From IMG/VR virus record IMGVR_UViG_3300032770_000044, positions 1 through 42,660 of that record: a stretch of DNA of 42,660 nt; one strand, given 5' to 3'. The position numbers and the translations under genes were made by a program. The notes below the pieces were generated by a model. The model saw only the letters and a list, made by a program, of their open reading frames with translations, searched no databases and was not told where the DNA came from. Source of the stretch: a virus. Shown piece after piece: positions 13,969-21,083 of the stretch; position 1 is the first letter of the stretch, and every line of letters starts with the position of its first letter.

Positions 13969-13971
13969 GTG
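13959..13971. promoter_or_regulatory. Palindromic operator-like site between divergent genes
   Basis: CACGT and ACGTG flank ATA, a perfect 13-base inverted repeat. It contains the plus-strand -10 (TATAAC) and a minus-strand -10-like TATACG (13966-13961) placed to start near the primase ATG. No DNA-binding repressor gene is recognised in this genome. Confidence 0.45.
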
Positions 13972-13993
13972 GGAAATGGCATAGAGGAATACC

Positions 13994-14173
13994 ATGATTG
14001 ATCGAAGACTGCAATTGCTGGCCGTCAGAGCCGCTGCCGATCCGCGGGACAAGAAGCTCGTCAGCGCCGTCGATGAGCGGTGCGAGGTCTTGAACGCGGA
14101 GGCGGCTGGGATTACATTAGCGCGGTATCGCGAGATAAGGGAAGAGGAAAGTGACGAACACCTGGACGCTTGA
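13994..14173 (+). CDS. Small helical protein, 59 aa
   Basis: ATG at 13994 follows AGAGGA. The product is a charged Arg/Glu/Ala helical protein with a Cys near residue 30 and an acidic C-terminus. It overlaps the following 200-aa gene by 23 bases, so the two are co-translated. No family recognised. Confidence 0.6.
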   Translation: MIDRRLQLLAVRAAADPRDKKLVSAVDERCEVLNAEAAGITLARYREIREEESDEHLDA

Positions 14174-14753
14174 GGCCGCAGAGGCCGACATCGAGGCCAC
14201 TTTTCAGCGCGAACGCGATGAAGAGGCGCGCGAGGCCGCTGAAATTACTGCCCTCAAGGAAGTTACTGAAGCCATTAAGGCTCAGTGCCGCAAGGAACGG
14301 CTCGGTCTTATCTGGCGCGCGAGGGTTCATTTTGTTAACGACAATTTGAGCCCAAGAGCCAAAGAGCGAGACGGCCAAGTGGCAAAATGGCTGACTTGGG
14401 CATCAGATAAATGGGGCGTGAGCCGGGCCGAAGCCTTCCGTGGCGAAGACATAGAGAAGGCCAATGAGATTAATAGAGAGAGAATGGCCAGAGAACGACT
14501 AGTCTCGCACAATTCAAAGTGTGAGACGAGTGAATTAACCCCGCTGGACTTCGAGCGGCAGGACCAGAAGAAGTGGAAGGCGGAGCAGGAGGCCACTAAG
14601 GCCGCTTTGCCTCCTAAGCCGCAGTTGGCTACGGCTCCCCAGAAGCCTACATTATCGGCGCTGGAGAAGGTCTGGGATATGGTGTTGGGTTTGAGCCCAG
14701 CCGACCAGAAGGAAATCAGGGACTATCTTATTGCACTATGGGGCGACAAATGA
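14151..14753 (+). CDS. Helical protein of the replication arm, 200 aa
   Basis: GTG at 14151 lies behind a GGAAGAGGAAA purine run. Residues 1-60 are a long acidic/basic helix, likely coiled coil. The middle has Trp-Leu-Thr-Trp-Ala-Ser-Asp-Lys-Trp-Gly. A Pro/Lys/Ala-rich linker (about 150-170) leads to a short C-terminal helix with Leu-Ser-Pro-Ala-Asp-Gln-Lys-Glu-Ile-Arg-Asp-Tyr. The linker plus small helix resembles an interaction tail. No family recognised and no enzymatic motif seen. Confidence 0.6.
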   Translation: MTNTWTLEAAEADIEATFQRERDEEAREAAEITALKEVTEAIKAQCRKERLGLIWRARVHFVNDNLSPRAKERDGQVAKWLTWASDKWGVSRAEAFRGEDIEKANEINRERMARERLVSHNSKCETSELTPLDFERQDQKKWKAEQEATKAALPPKPQLATAPQKPTLSALEKVWDMVLGLSPADQKEIRDYLIALWGDK

Positions 14754-14992
14754 GACAGGATGAAGCAGACAAACTGGTGGCCGAGTTCTTGGCCAAAGGC
14801 GGCAAGGTGACGGTATGCAATCGCGGACCGCGCATATCGCATATCGGGCAGATGGAGCAGACTGACGCGCTGCTTGTTTCTGTCGGCGAGAACTGCTATC
14901 ACAAGCAAGTGTCGAATACGCACGACGAAGACAATCTCGGCGATCCTCTGTGGGCCGACGAGTATGTAGACAAGCCGGAGCATATAGAATGA
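14750..14992 (+). CDS. Small hypothetical protein, 80 aa
   Basis: ATG at 14750 overlaps the upstream TGA; an in-frame ATG at 14738 is possible but has no better ribosome site. The product has an N-terminal helix (Asp-Glu-Ala-Asp-Lys-Leu-Val-Ala-Glu-Phe-Leu), then a Gly-Gly-Lys-Val-Thr-Val strand and an acidic Asp-Glu-Asp region. Short phage proteins that open with helix then Gly-Gly-x-Val-Thr are common and uncharacterised. Confidence 0.6.
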   Translation: MRQDEADKLVAEFLAKGGKVTVCNRGPRISHIGQMEQTDALLVSVGENCYHKQVSNTHDEDNLGDPLWADEYVDKPEHIE

Positions 14993-15162
14993 TCGACCTG
15001 ACGGCGGAGGCAATAAAGATAGCCAAGAAGCACCCGAAGTGGGCGCACGCCTCCAATGCTTTGCGCGACAAGCTTGTCTCCGAAGCTTATGAGCAGTTGA
15101 ACCCCGGGGCGCTGAAGGAGCGTGAGATGGAAGAGTTTTTGGACAGGGCCTACGATGAGTAA
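14989..15162 (+). CDS. Small helical protein, 57 aa
   Basis: ATG at 14989 overlaps the previous stop and has GGAG ten bases upstream. The product is an all-helical, Lys/Glu/Ala-rich protein with His-Pro-Lys-Trp-Ala-His in the middle. It overlaps the next gene by 8 bases. No family recognised. Confidence 0.55.
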   Translation: MIDLTAEAIKIAKKHPKWAHASNALRDKLVSEAYEQLNPGALKEREMEEFLDRAYDE

Positions 15163-15355
15163 GTATCTCGCATCCACTTGGCCCGGCGGCGCGCGCCACA
15201 GCAGGAGCTTTGACACCTTGGCCGAAGCGGTTGCCTACGTCGAGGAAGCCGGGATCGTCGGCAATGTGTACCTCGGCAATAGCTATCTCAGCTTCTTCCC
15301 ACCGCGCAAGGAGTGGCAGTCGTTTCCCTACGAAGACAGAGAGCACGAAGAGTGA
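15155..15355 (+). CDS. Small hypothetical protein, 66 aa
   Basis: ATG at 15155 overlaps the end of the 57-aa gene. The product begins Met-Ser-Lys-Tyr-Leu-Ala-Ser-Thr-Trp-Pro-Gly-Gly, then has an Ala/Glu-rich helix and a Tyr/Phe-rich strand region with Phe-Phe-Pro-Pro. Acidic C-terminus. Its stop overlaps the GTG of the SprT-like gene. No family recognised. Confidence 0.55.
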   Translation: MSKYLASTWPGGARHSRSFDTLAEAVAYVEEAGIVGNVYLGNSYLSFFPPRKEWQSFPYEDREHEE

Positions 15356-15696
15356 AGCTACACATTAGCCCGGAAATTGCCCGCGCTTCTTACGACCGCT
15401 TGCGCGCCGTGCCTCCTTTTCACCGCTGGTCATTGCCGCCGGCCGAACAGGTTGCTTTCGTGGTGCGCCCCATGCGCGACAGTTTCGCCGAGCTTGAGAT
15501 GGACCCCGAGCGCCTGTACATCAACACGAACAGGCATTCGACCCTGGCCGCTCTGGATGTATCCTTGGCACATGAGATGATCCACATGCGCCTCTTCTAC
15601 GTCGGAATGAAGAACTGGAACGGCCATGGAGCGGCGTTCAAGACACTGGCAGAACGCATCTGCCGCATACATTCTTGGGACATTGGAGCTTTTTGA
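15352..15696 (+). CDS. SprT-like zinc metallopeptidase, 114 aa
   Basis: An Ala-His-Glu-Met-Ile-His-Met segment (HExxH, near residues 72-78) gives the zinc and catalytic residues. It is followed by Gly-His-Gly-Ala-Ala-Phe-Lys, whose His is the likely third ligand, as in SprT/Spartan-type domains. GTG at 15352 overlaps the upstream stop; reading the frame from 15313 would add residues inside the previous gene. It is a minimal protease domain without the zinc ribbon of bacterial SprT. The substrate is unknown. It lies among small genes ahead of the helicase. Confidence 0.72.
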   Translation: MKLHISPEIARASYDRLRAVPPFHRWSLPPAEQVAFVVRPMRDSFAELEMDPERLYINTNRHSTLAALDVSLAHEMIHMRLFYVGMKNWNGHGAAFKTLAERICRIHSWDIGAF

Positions 15697-15708
15697 AAGG
15701 AAATTAAG

Positions 15709-16575
15709 ATGAGAATGACGAAGAAGTTGGCTTCTAAAGTGCTTGAAGTAGTTGACGCGGGCCTCGTAAGCGGCGTGGGCAATCCTATGCCGGGCGAGAT
15801 GTGCGTGGAGGCTGCTGTATGTTATGCTATGGGCCTTCCGCACGGGGATGATCCCGGCTGTGTATCTCCGGTGCTAAGGATATTGAAAATTAATTTGAAC
15901 GACAGCGCATGGAGTTCCGCAGAAACGAGAGCTAAGGGATTGCGGCGCTTGGCGGTTGCTCAGTTAGGTAGCAAAGACATCCTAGACGACGTAGAATTCA
16001 TGAACCGAGTTGTGGTGTTCACAGTTCAATATTCGGTTGCTTCTGCGTTGGAAAGTGCTGCTTCGTTGCAGACTTCAGAAAAGTATAAAAGTGATCTTAT
16101 CAATTACGCCAAAGAATGCAGAAAGGCGCAAACCGTGAGCGCGGCGAAGAGCGCGGCGAGGAGCGCGTGGAGCGCGGAGAGCGCGGAGAGCGCGGAGAGC
16201 GCGGAGAGCGCGGAGAGCGCGGCGTGGAGCGCGGCGTGGAGCGCGGCGAGGAGCGCGAAGAGCGCGGCGAGGAGCGCGTGGAGCGCGGGGAGCGCGGGGA
16301 GCGCGGGGAGCGCGGGGAGCGCGGGGAGCGCGGGGAGCGCGGCGAACGCGGCGAACGCGGCGAACGCGGCGAGGAGCGCGGAGAGCGCGGCGTGGAGCGC
16401 GGCGAGGAGCGCGGAGAGCGCGGCGTGGAGCGCGGCGAGGAGCGCGGGGAGCGCGGCGAACGCGGCGAACGCGGCTTACGACAAGCACTTGGCCGAATAT
16501 GCGGAAGGCGTTGTGCAAATTCTCGTCGCAATGAAAGCCCCTGGCTGCAAATTCCTGCCGTTGACAGAGATGTAA
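15709..16575 (+). CDS. Ser/Ala tandem-repeat protein with conserved phage N- and C-terminal blocks, 288 aa
   Basis: Residues 1-140 contain Pro-Gly-Glu-Met-Cys-Val-Glu-Ala-Ala-Val-Cys-Tyr-Ala and Gly-Leu-Pro-His-Gly-Asp-Asp-Pro, a block I recognise from uncharacterised phage proteins that also carry Ala-rich low-complexity regions. Residues about 144-256 are Ser-Ala-x and Ser-Ala-Ala-x units (x is Glu, Gly, Trp, Arg, Lys or Asn), including five Ser-Ala-Glu and six Ser-Ala-Gly in tandem. The last 30 residues form a normal helix and Ala-Pro-Gly-Cys-Lys-Phe-Leu. ATG at 15709 follows AAGGA. Function unknown; the repeats may form a long helix or a flexible spacer. Confidence 0.8.
   Translation: MRMTKKLASKVLEVVDAGLVSGVGNPMPGEMCVEAAVCYAMGLPHGDDPGCVSPVLRILKINLNDSAWSSAETRAKGLRRLAVAQLGSKDILDDVEFMNRVVVFTVQYSVASALESAASLQTSEKYKSDLINYAKECRKAQTVSAAKSAARSAWSAESAESAESAESAESAAWSAAWSAARSAKSAARSAWSAGSAGSAGSAGSAGSAGSAANAANAANAARSAESAAWSAARSAESAAWSAARSAGSAANAANAAYDKHLAEYAEGVVQILVAMKAPGCKFLPLTEM
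16138..16475. repeat. 9/12-bp in-frame tandem repeat array
   Basis: The units are AGCGCGxxG (9 bp) and AGCGCGGCGxxG (12 bp). They include five consecutive AGCGCGGAG and six AGCGCGGGG units. Larger blocks alternate GAG, TGG and AGG third codons. All lengths are multiples of three, so copy-number change keeps the frame. The array has no stop codons in several frames on both strands, which produces long spurious reading frames. Confidence 0.9.
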
Positions 16576-16812
16576 ATGGACGTAATCGAAACTTTGCGCA
16601 AGAAGGACCGGGCGGCGCGGCGGATGCGTACCGGCCAGCGATCGGCCAAGAGAGGCGAAGCGTTCGGACATCACATCGACGTGCGCTTCGTTGCCGGCGG
16701 CCATGACGAGCTTCACGCTACGAAAGGCTGGCGTCACTATGCGTATGGCCGCACAGGCAAGCTGAGACTTGAGTTGCATGAAGCCCTGCCGAGCCCGGAG
16801 ATTGTGGCGTAG
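16576..16812 (+). CDS. Small basic protein, 78 aa
   Basis: ATG at 16576 directly follows the stop of the repeat protein. The product is Arg/Lys/His rich, with an N-terminal basic helix and a strand-prone His-containing middle (Gly-His-His-Ile-Asp-Val-Arg-Phe). It may bind nucleic acid, on charge alone. The stop overlaps the GTG of the helicase gene. No family recognised. Confidence 0.55.
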   Translation: MDVIETLRKKDRAARRMRTGQRSAKRGEAFGHHIDVRFVAGGHDELHATKGWRHYAYGRTGKLRLELHEALPSPEIVA

Positions 16813-18431
16813 TGATCCTTGAGCGGGGAGCGAACGATTGCTATGTCCTGTCGGTTCCCCGCGGCGAGGCGAACGTACAGGAGATCGTGCGCGACTTCGG
16901 TTGGAACTTGTCCACGGCGGCTAGCTCGGCCGGCGAAGCGGTTCTCTTCACGCACAACAAGTATGCCGCTATTCAGTATGCGGACTACGCCACGCCGGAG
17001 CTGCTCGCCGAGTTCGCTCCGGCTCTGGAACAGATAGAAGCCTCATGGAGCAAAGACAGTGACGCGCATATTGAAGTACCGCCGGGTCAGGAACTTTGGC
17101 CCTTTCAGCGTGCGGGAGTTTCGTACTGCCGCGAACGCACCCATAGTTCCATTGGGGATCAGCCTGGTCTTGGGAAGACCGCACAAGCCATTTGTCTTGG
17201 TAATGACATGCAGGCCAGGCGAGTTTTGGTCATCTGCCCGGCTAACATTCGTCTACAGTGGTCTAAAGCCATTCGAGTTTGGTCCACTATGCTGGGGCGC
17301 TATACGATCTACCCCATCCTCAAGTCCAGCCACGGCGTCCATCCCAATGCCGCCTGGACCATCTGCTCCTACGACTTGATCCGTAATGAGACGATCTTCA
17401 ACCAACTGAAAAGGCTGAAATATGACCTCCTCATCCTCGACGAAGCCCACTATCTTAAATCATCTGACGCCGGCCGAAGCCGAAGCGTGTTTGGCGACGG
17501 TGGGCTTATTGAGACGGCTGAGAGGACGGTCGGACTTACAGGAACCCTATTACCAAATCGCCCTAGAGAATGTTTCACTATCGCTCGCGCATTTGATTAC
17601 GCTTCCATTGATTACATGAGCGAAGACCGCTTCAAGGAGCGGTTCAACCCCAGCGTGAAGATCGAGAAGGTGATCTATGACGACAAAGGCAAGCCATTCC
17701 TCAAGCAGTTCAAGGTTGAAAGAGTGGGCCGTATGCCAGAGCTGCAAAACCGTCTACGATCCAACTTCATGGTCAGGCGGCTTAAGCGGCAAGTGCTCGA
17801 CCAATTGCCCCCGGTGCGGTACGAAATTCAGCATGTGGAAGCTACAGGAGCTATTCGGAAAGCCCTAGAAGCCGAGAAGATGCTCGACATCGACCCCGAG
17901 AACCTGAAGGGCGTAGACGCCAAGGTGCTAGGCCATGTCAGCGTCGTCCGGCATCAGATGGGCATGGCGATCGCGCCGTTGGCCGCCAACTATATCGACA
18001 TGCTGTTCGAGGGCGGGGAAGAGAAGCTATTCATAGTTGCTTGGCACAAACAGGTTCTTGACATATTGGAAGAAAGGCTGCATGAATGGGGGATCGTCCG
18101 TATCGACGGCGACACCAGCATGATCCGCAGGCAGAAGAATTTAGACAGATTTCAGAATGATCCGAATGTTCGCGGGCTGCTCGGCAACATTCAGGCGATC
18201 GGAACCGGCGTAGACGGTGTTCAGAATGCCTGCTCGCACGGAGTTGGCGTGGAGTGTTCCTGGACGCCGGGCGAAAATGATCAGGTTGTGGCGCGCATGG
18301 AGCGCATCGGCCAGAAGGACGGCGTATTGATGGAGTGGCTTGTCGCTCCTGGGTCGTTCGGGGAGAAGATTTTAGGCAGCAGCATTCGGAAGCTTAAAGG
18401 AATACATGCGGCACTTGATGAGGAGCATTGA
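16812..18431 (+). CDS. SNF2-like DEAH-box helicase, 539 aa
   Basis: A superfamily 2 ATPase. An N-terminal domain of about 95 residues precedes Leu-Trp-Pro-Phe-Gln-Arg-Ala-Gly (Q-motif-like). Motif I is Asp-Gln-Pro-Gly-Leu-Gly-Lys-Thr (about 117-124), motif II Asp-Glu-Ala-His (about 212), motif III Leu-Thr-Gly-Thr, and motif VI Ala-Arg-Met-Glu-Arg-Ile-Gly-Gln (about 492-499). The Arg-x-x-Arg-x-Gly-Gln form of motif VI is characteristic of SNF2/SMARCAL1-type DNA translocases. Probable role in fork remodelling or recombination. GTG at 16812 overlaps the upstream stop (TAGTG). Confidence 0.88.
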   Translation: MILERGANDCYVLSVPRGEANVQEIVRDFGWNLSTAASSAGEAVLFTHNKYAAIQYADYATPELLAEFAPALEQIEASWSKDSDAHIEVPPGQELWPFQRAGVSYCRERTHSSIGDQPGLGKTAQAICLGNDMQARRVLVICPANIRLQWSKAIRVWSTMLGRYTIYPILKSSHGVHPNAAWTICSYDLIRNETIFNQLKRLKYDLLILDEAHYLKSSDAGRSRSVFGDGGLIETAERTVGLTGTLLPNRPRECFTIARAFDYASIDYMSEDRFKERFNPSVKIEKVIYDDKGKPFLKQFKVERVGRMPELQNRLRSNFMVRRLKRQVLDQLPPVRYEIQHVEATGAIRKALEAEKMLDIDPENLKGVDAKVLGHVSVVRHQMGMAIAPLAANYIDMLFEGGEEKLFIVAWHKQVLDILEERLHEWGIVRIDGDTSMIRRQKNLDRFQNDPNVRGLLGNIQAIGTGVDGVQNACSHGVGVECSWTPGENDQVVARMERIGQKDGVLMEWLVAPGSFGEKILGSSIRKLKGIHAALDEEH

Positions 18432-19061
18432 ATGACAGACGAAACCTTTACGGCAACCTACGAGCGCAATGTTCGTGTGGCCGACTACGAAAGCAAGAAG
18501 TTGAGCCTTTCGCTCACCCGTACCTACATGGGCAACGACCAAATTCTGGCAGCTACAGCTTTCCTGGTCGGTGAAGTTCACCGCCAGCTTGGCATCGAGG
18601 CGCCCAAGACTGCCGCAAACCCTATCCGAAACGCAGTAAAGTCAGATGCTACGACGGTTCCAAATGCGTCCTCGGCTTCTGCGAGCGGCCATGCCACCAT
18701 ATCCCCTCGTATTACTAATGGCGATCCTGTGTCAGCGATCGGCAACAAAACGCCAAAGTCGACGACCCCTGACATAGAAGAGGATGACGACGAGCTTGGC
18801 GGCCAAGTGAGCACGCCCGCGGCAGCGCAGGAAGCCGAGGAAGAGATTGCGCCGCCCAAGGAGGTTGCGCTCGGCACGCTGACGAAGCACATTGGCCAGA
18901 AGATGGGCGCCAAGAACACGGACGAGTACCGGGCGAAGATGGGCAAGGCTATCGAGAACCTCATCAAGTCCTTCGTTCCTGAAGGCGCCAAGAAGTCGCA
19001 CTCGAATATCCCGGTCGAGCGCCGGCAGGAATTCCTCGACAAGTTGGACGCGCTGAAATGA
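18432..19061 (+). CDS. Hypothetical protein with disordered linker, 209 aa
   Basis: Residues 1-60 form a small domain with Ser-Leu-Ser-Leu-Thr-Arg-Thr. Residues about 60-140 are Ser/Thr/Pro/Ala and then Glu/Asp rich (likely disordered). The last 65 residues are a Lys/Glu helical domain. The arrangement of two folded ends and an acidic linker suits an adaptor in the replication complex. No family recognised. It follows the helicase gene without a gap and overlaps the next gene by ATGA. Confidence 0.6.
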   Translation: MTDETFTATYERNVRVADYESKKLSLSLTRTYMGNDQILAATAFLVGEVHRQLGIEAPKTAANPIRNAVKSDATTVPNASSASASGHATISPRITNGDPVSAIGNKTPKSTTPDIEEDDDELGGQVSTPAAAQEAEEEIAPPKEVALGTLTKHIGQKMGAKNTDEYRAKMGKAIENLIKSFVPEGAKKSHSNIPVERRQEFLDKLDALK

Positions 19062-19222
19062 GTAATTTCTACGCCGAGAAGTACGAACCCAAGAAGATAA
19101 TATTGCATGGGGACGGGCTTAAAATTACCGTCGAGCGCGAGGATGGCGAAATCGTGGATCGGCACGTGCTAAAACGAATGGCTCGTTTTATAGTGCGTTA
19201 TGTTCTGCTGGGGGATTGGTAA
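19058..19222 (+). CDS. Small hypothetical protein, 54 aa
   Basis: ATG at 19058 overlaps the upstream TGA. The product starts Met-Ser-Asn-Phe-Tyr-Ala-Glu-Lys-Tyr, has a strand-prone Lys-Ile-Thr-Val-Glu-Arg-Glu-Asp-Gly core and a basic hydrophobic C-terminal helix ending Gly-Asp-Trp. It stops one base before the DUF2800 ATG. No family recognised. Confidence 0.55.
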   Translation: MSNFYAEKYEPKKIILHGDGLKITVEREDGEIVDRHVLKRMARFIVRYVLLGDW

Positions 19223-19223
19223 A

Positions 19224-20312
19224 ATGAGCACACACAAGCGGCTGTCTCCCAGCGCCGCCCATAGATGGCTCTTATGTTCCGAGAGCCTGACGCCGGGCGA
19301 CTGGTCGGGCGAGGATCAGTCCAGCCCGCAGGCCATCGAGGGCACGGCGGCGCATGAGTTTGCCGCTTGCTGCCTATTGTGCGAGGACGATGCGTGGACG
19401 TTGATTGGCCGCAAGTGTAACGGCGTTGTGTGCACACCCGAGATGGCTGGCCACATCCAGGTCTACCTCGACTACGTGCGTTCCCTGCCGGGTAACATGT
19501 TCGTTGAACAAAAGCTGGAGAGCAAAATCCATCCTGATCTTGGCGGGACGGCGGACTGTCTTGTGTGGGATGATACAATTCACGTTATTGACTTCAAGTA
19601 TGGCCAAGGTCTGTATGTGGATGAGCAGGACAATGAGCAGCTTATGCTCTACGGACTTATGGCATGTGACGGCATGGTTGACTGCACGAACGTTCGTATC
19701 ACCATTATTCAGCCACGCGCGGGGGGTGAGCCGATCCGCCATGCCGACTACACGGCCGGCGACCTATACAAGTGGCGCGACGAGGTGCTGCTGCCCGCAA
19801 TCCAGGCCGAGCCAGCCTTCAATGCCGGCGCGCATTGCAAGTTCTGCGCCCGCGGCGCTGCCCTCCGCTGTCCGCTCACCATGGCTATCTTCGAGACCTA
19901 CGCTCAGAAGAACGGCGGGCCGATCAGCGATGAGGAACTCGACGCCAAGTACGAGATGCTGCCGGTCGTCAAGGAAGTCCAGCGCTGGGTCGAGGCTCAG
20001 ATGTTCAAGCGCCTGAGCGAAGGCTACCAATCCGGCGCGGCCAAGCTCGTCCAGGGCAAGGCGGACAGAGTGTGGAAGAACGGTGCCGAGGAAGCTGCCA
20101 AGGCTCTTGGCTCTGCGGCTTATACGGTGCCGGAGCTGAAGTCGCCCGCGCGTATCGAGAAGGACTGCGACGACGGCAAGGACTTCGTGACGAAGTGGGC
20201 GTACAAGCCGGACGGCAAGGTCACGGTTGCTCCGTTGACAGACAAACGCGCACGGACTAAAGTTGAGCCTCCCGTTGCTGCATTTGCGGGATTAAAAGGA
20301 GAAGCACAGTGA
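19224..20312 (+). CDS. DUF2800 family protein (PD-(D/E)XK nuclease-like), 362 aa
   Basis: The start Met-Ser-Thr-His-Lys-Arg-Leu-Ser-Pro-Ser-Ala-Ala-His-Arg-Trp-Leu is the family signature. Gly-Gly-Thr-Ala-Asp (near 107) and Val-Ile-Asp-Phe-Lys-Tyr-Gly (near 122) give the Asp...Asp-x-Lys nuclease motif, with a downstream Gln-Leu-x-Leu-Tyr helix. Cys-Lys-Phe-Cys...Cys (near 206-216) suggests a RecB/Cas4-type metal cluster. Likely a recombination or DNA-end-processing exonuclease. ATG at 19224 follows GGGGGA; an in-frame codon at 19200 is less likely. The usual partner DUF2815 overlaps it downstream. Confidence 0.82.
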   Translation: MSTHKRLSPSAAHRWLLCSESLTPGDWSGEDQSSPQAIEGTAAHEFAACCLLCEDDAWTLIGRKCNGVVCTPEMAGHIQVYLDYVRSLPGNMFVEQKLESKIHPDLGGTADCLVWDDTIHVIDFKYGQGLYVDEQDNEQLMLYGLMACDGMVDCTNVRITIIQPRAGGEPIRHADYTAGDLYKWRDEVLLPAIQAEPAFNAGAHCKFCARGAALRCPLTMAIFETYAQKNGGPISDEELDAKYEMLPVVKEVQRWVEAQMFKRLSEGYQSGAAKLVQGKADRVWKNGAEEAAKALGSAAYTVPELKSPARIEKDCDDGKDFVTKWAYKPDGKVTVAPLTDKRARTKVEPPVAAFAGLKGEAQ

Positions 20313-20989
20313 ACAAAGTCGAAACCATCAGAATTACGACCAAGACCCCGGCGCGGATCATCTGGCCGGCGCTCACCCAGGAAGCGGTTGACTTGAACAC
20401 GGCACGGTCGGCAAAGGCCGGCGTCGAGATCGAGAACGCCAAGGGCGGCGTGTTTGCCGCTTTCGACGCCAAAGACCCGACCATCGTCGAGCTTATGAAC
20501 ACCGCGGCCAAGATGGCCAAGGATGCCTTCGGCTTGGCGTCGGTGAAAAAGGCCGATCTGTTCGCGGCCAAGGGCGAGGTGCACTTTCCGTTCAAGGACG
20601 GCAATGGCCCCAAGCTCCTAAAGACCAAGAAGGGCGATGAGCGCGAGTACTTCAAGGACAAGATCGTCCTCGACGCCAAGGTGTACGGCGGCCAGTTCCC
20701 GTCCGTCTACCACGATCCGACCGGCAACGGCGACTGGGAAGAGACGACCGCGGATAAGGTCTTCAGCGGTTGCTATGCCTACATCACGATCGACCTGTTC
20801 CCCACGGAGAAGCTTGGCAACAAGTCTGTCTGTGCCGGTCTCAAGGCCGTGGCGTTTCATCGCGGCACGAAGGAAGACCGCATCGGCGCTTCGGCGGTCG
20901 GCCCGGATGCTTTCAAGGGCGTACAAGGCGCCTCGGTTGCGTTCGATCCGCGGGCGACAGCGACGGATGACGATGAAATCAGCGCCTAG
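20309..20989 (+). CDS. DUF2815 family ssDNA-binding-like protein, 226 aa
   Basis: GTG at 20309 overlaps the DUF2800 stop. The product has Tyr-Gly-Gly-Gln-Phe-Pro-Ser-Val-Tyr, Gly-Cys-Tyr-Ala-Tyr-Ile-Thr-Ile, and Gly-Leu-Lys-Ala-Val-Ala-Phe, matching the beta-barrel (OB-like) core of DUF2815 proteins. It has an acidic Asp-Asp-Asp-Glu tail as in single-strand binding proteins. It probably coats ssDNA and interacts with the polymerase, in the position T7 gp2.5 would fill. Location between the nuclease and polymerase genes fits. Confidence 0.8.
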   Translation: MNKVETIRITTKTPARIIWPALTQEAVDLNTARSAKAGVEIENAKGGVFAAFDAKDPTIVELMNTAAKMAKDAFGLASVKKADLFAAKGEVHFPFKDGNGPKLLKTKKGDEREYFKDKIVLDAKVYGGQFPSVYHDPTGNGDWEETTADKVFSGCYAYITIDLFPTEKLGNKSVCAGLKAVAFHRGTKEDRIGASAVGPDAFKGVQGASVAFDPRATATDDDEISA

Positions 20990-21083
20990 CCGACGTGGAC
21001 AATACAGCACCGTCTAGAGCATAGCGCTGAGTGTGGGAGCTGGGCATCTCCGTAAACTGCCCACCATTTCCTTCGAGGTTGTC

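Noticed and set aside
16075-16779. Long frames on both strands over the repeat array
   Set aside because: The stop-free 9/12-bp repeat opens several frames; only the frame with the conserved N- and C-terminal blocks and a ribosome site is credible.
21033-21083. Upstream GTG start for the DNA polymerase
   Set aside because: It adds 17 residues without a ribosome site; the GTG at 21084 has GAGG and begins directly with the exonuclease strand.
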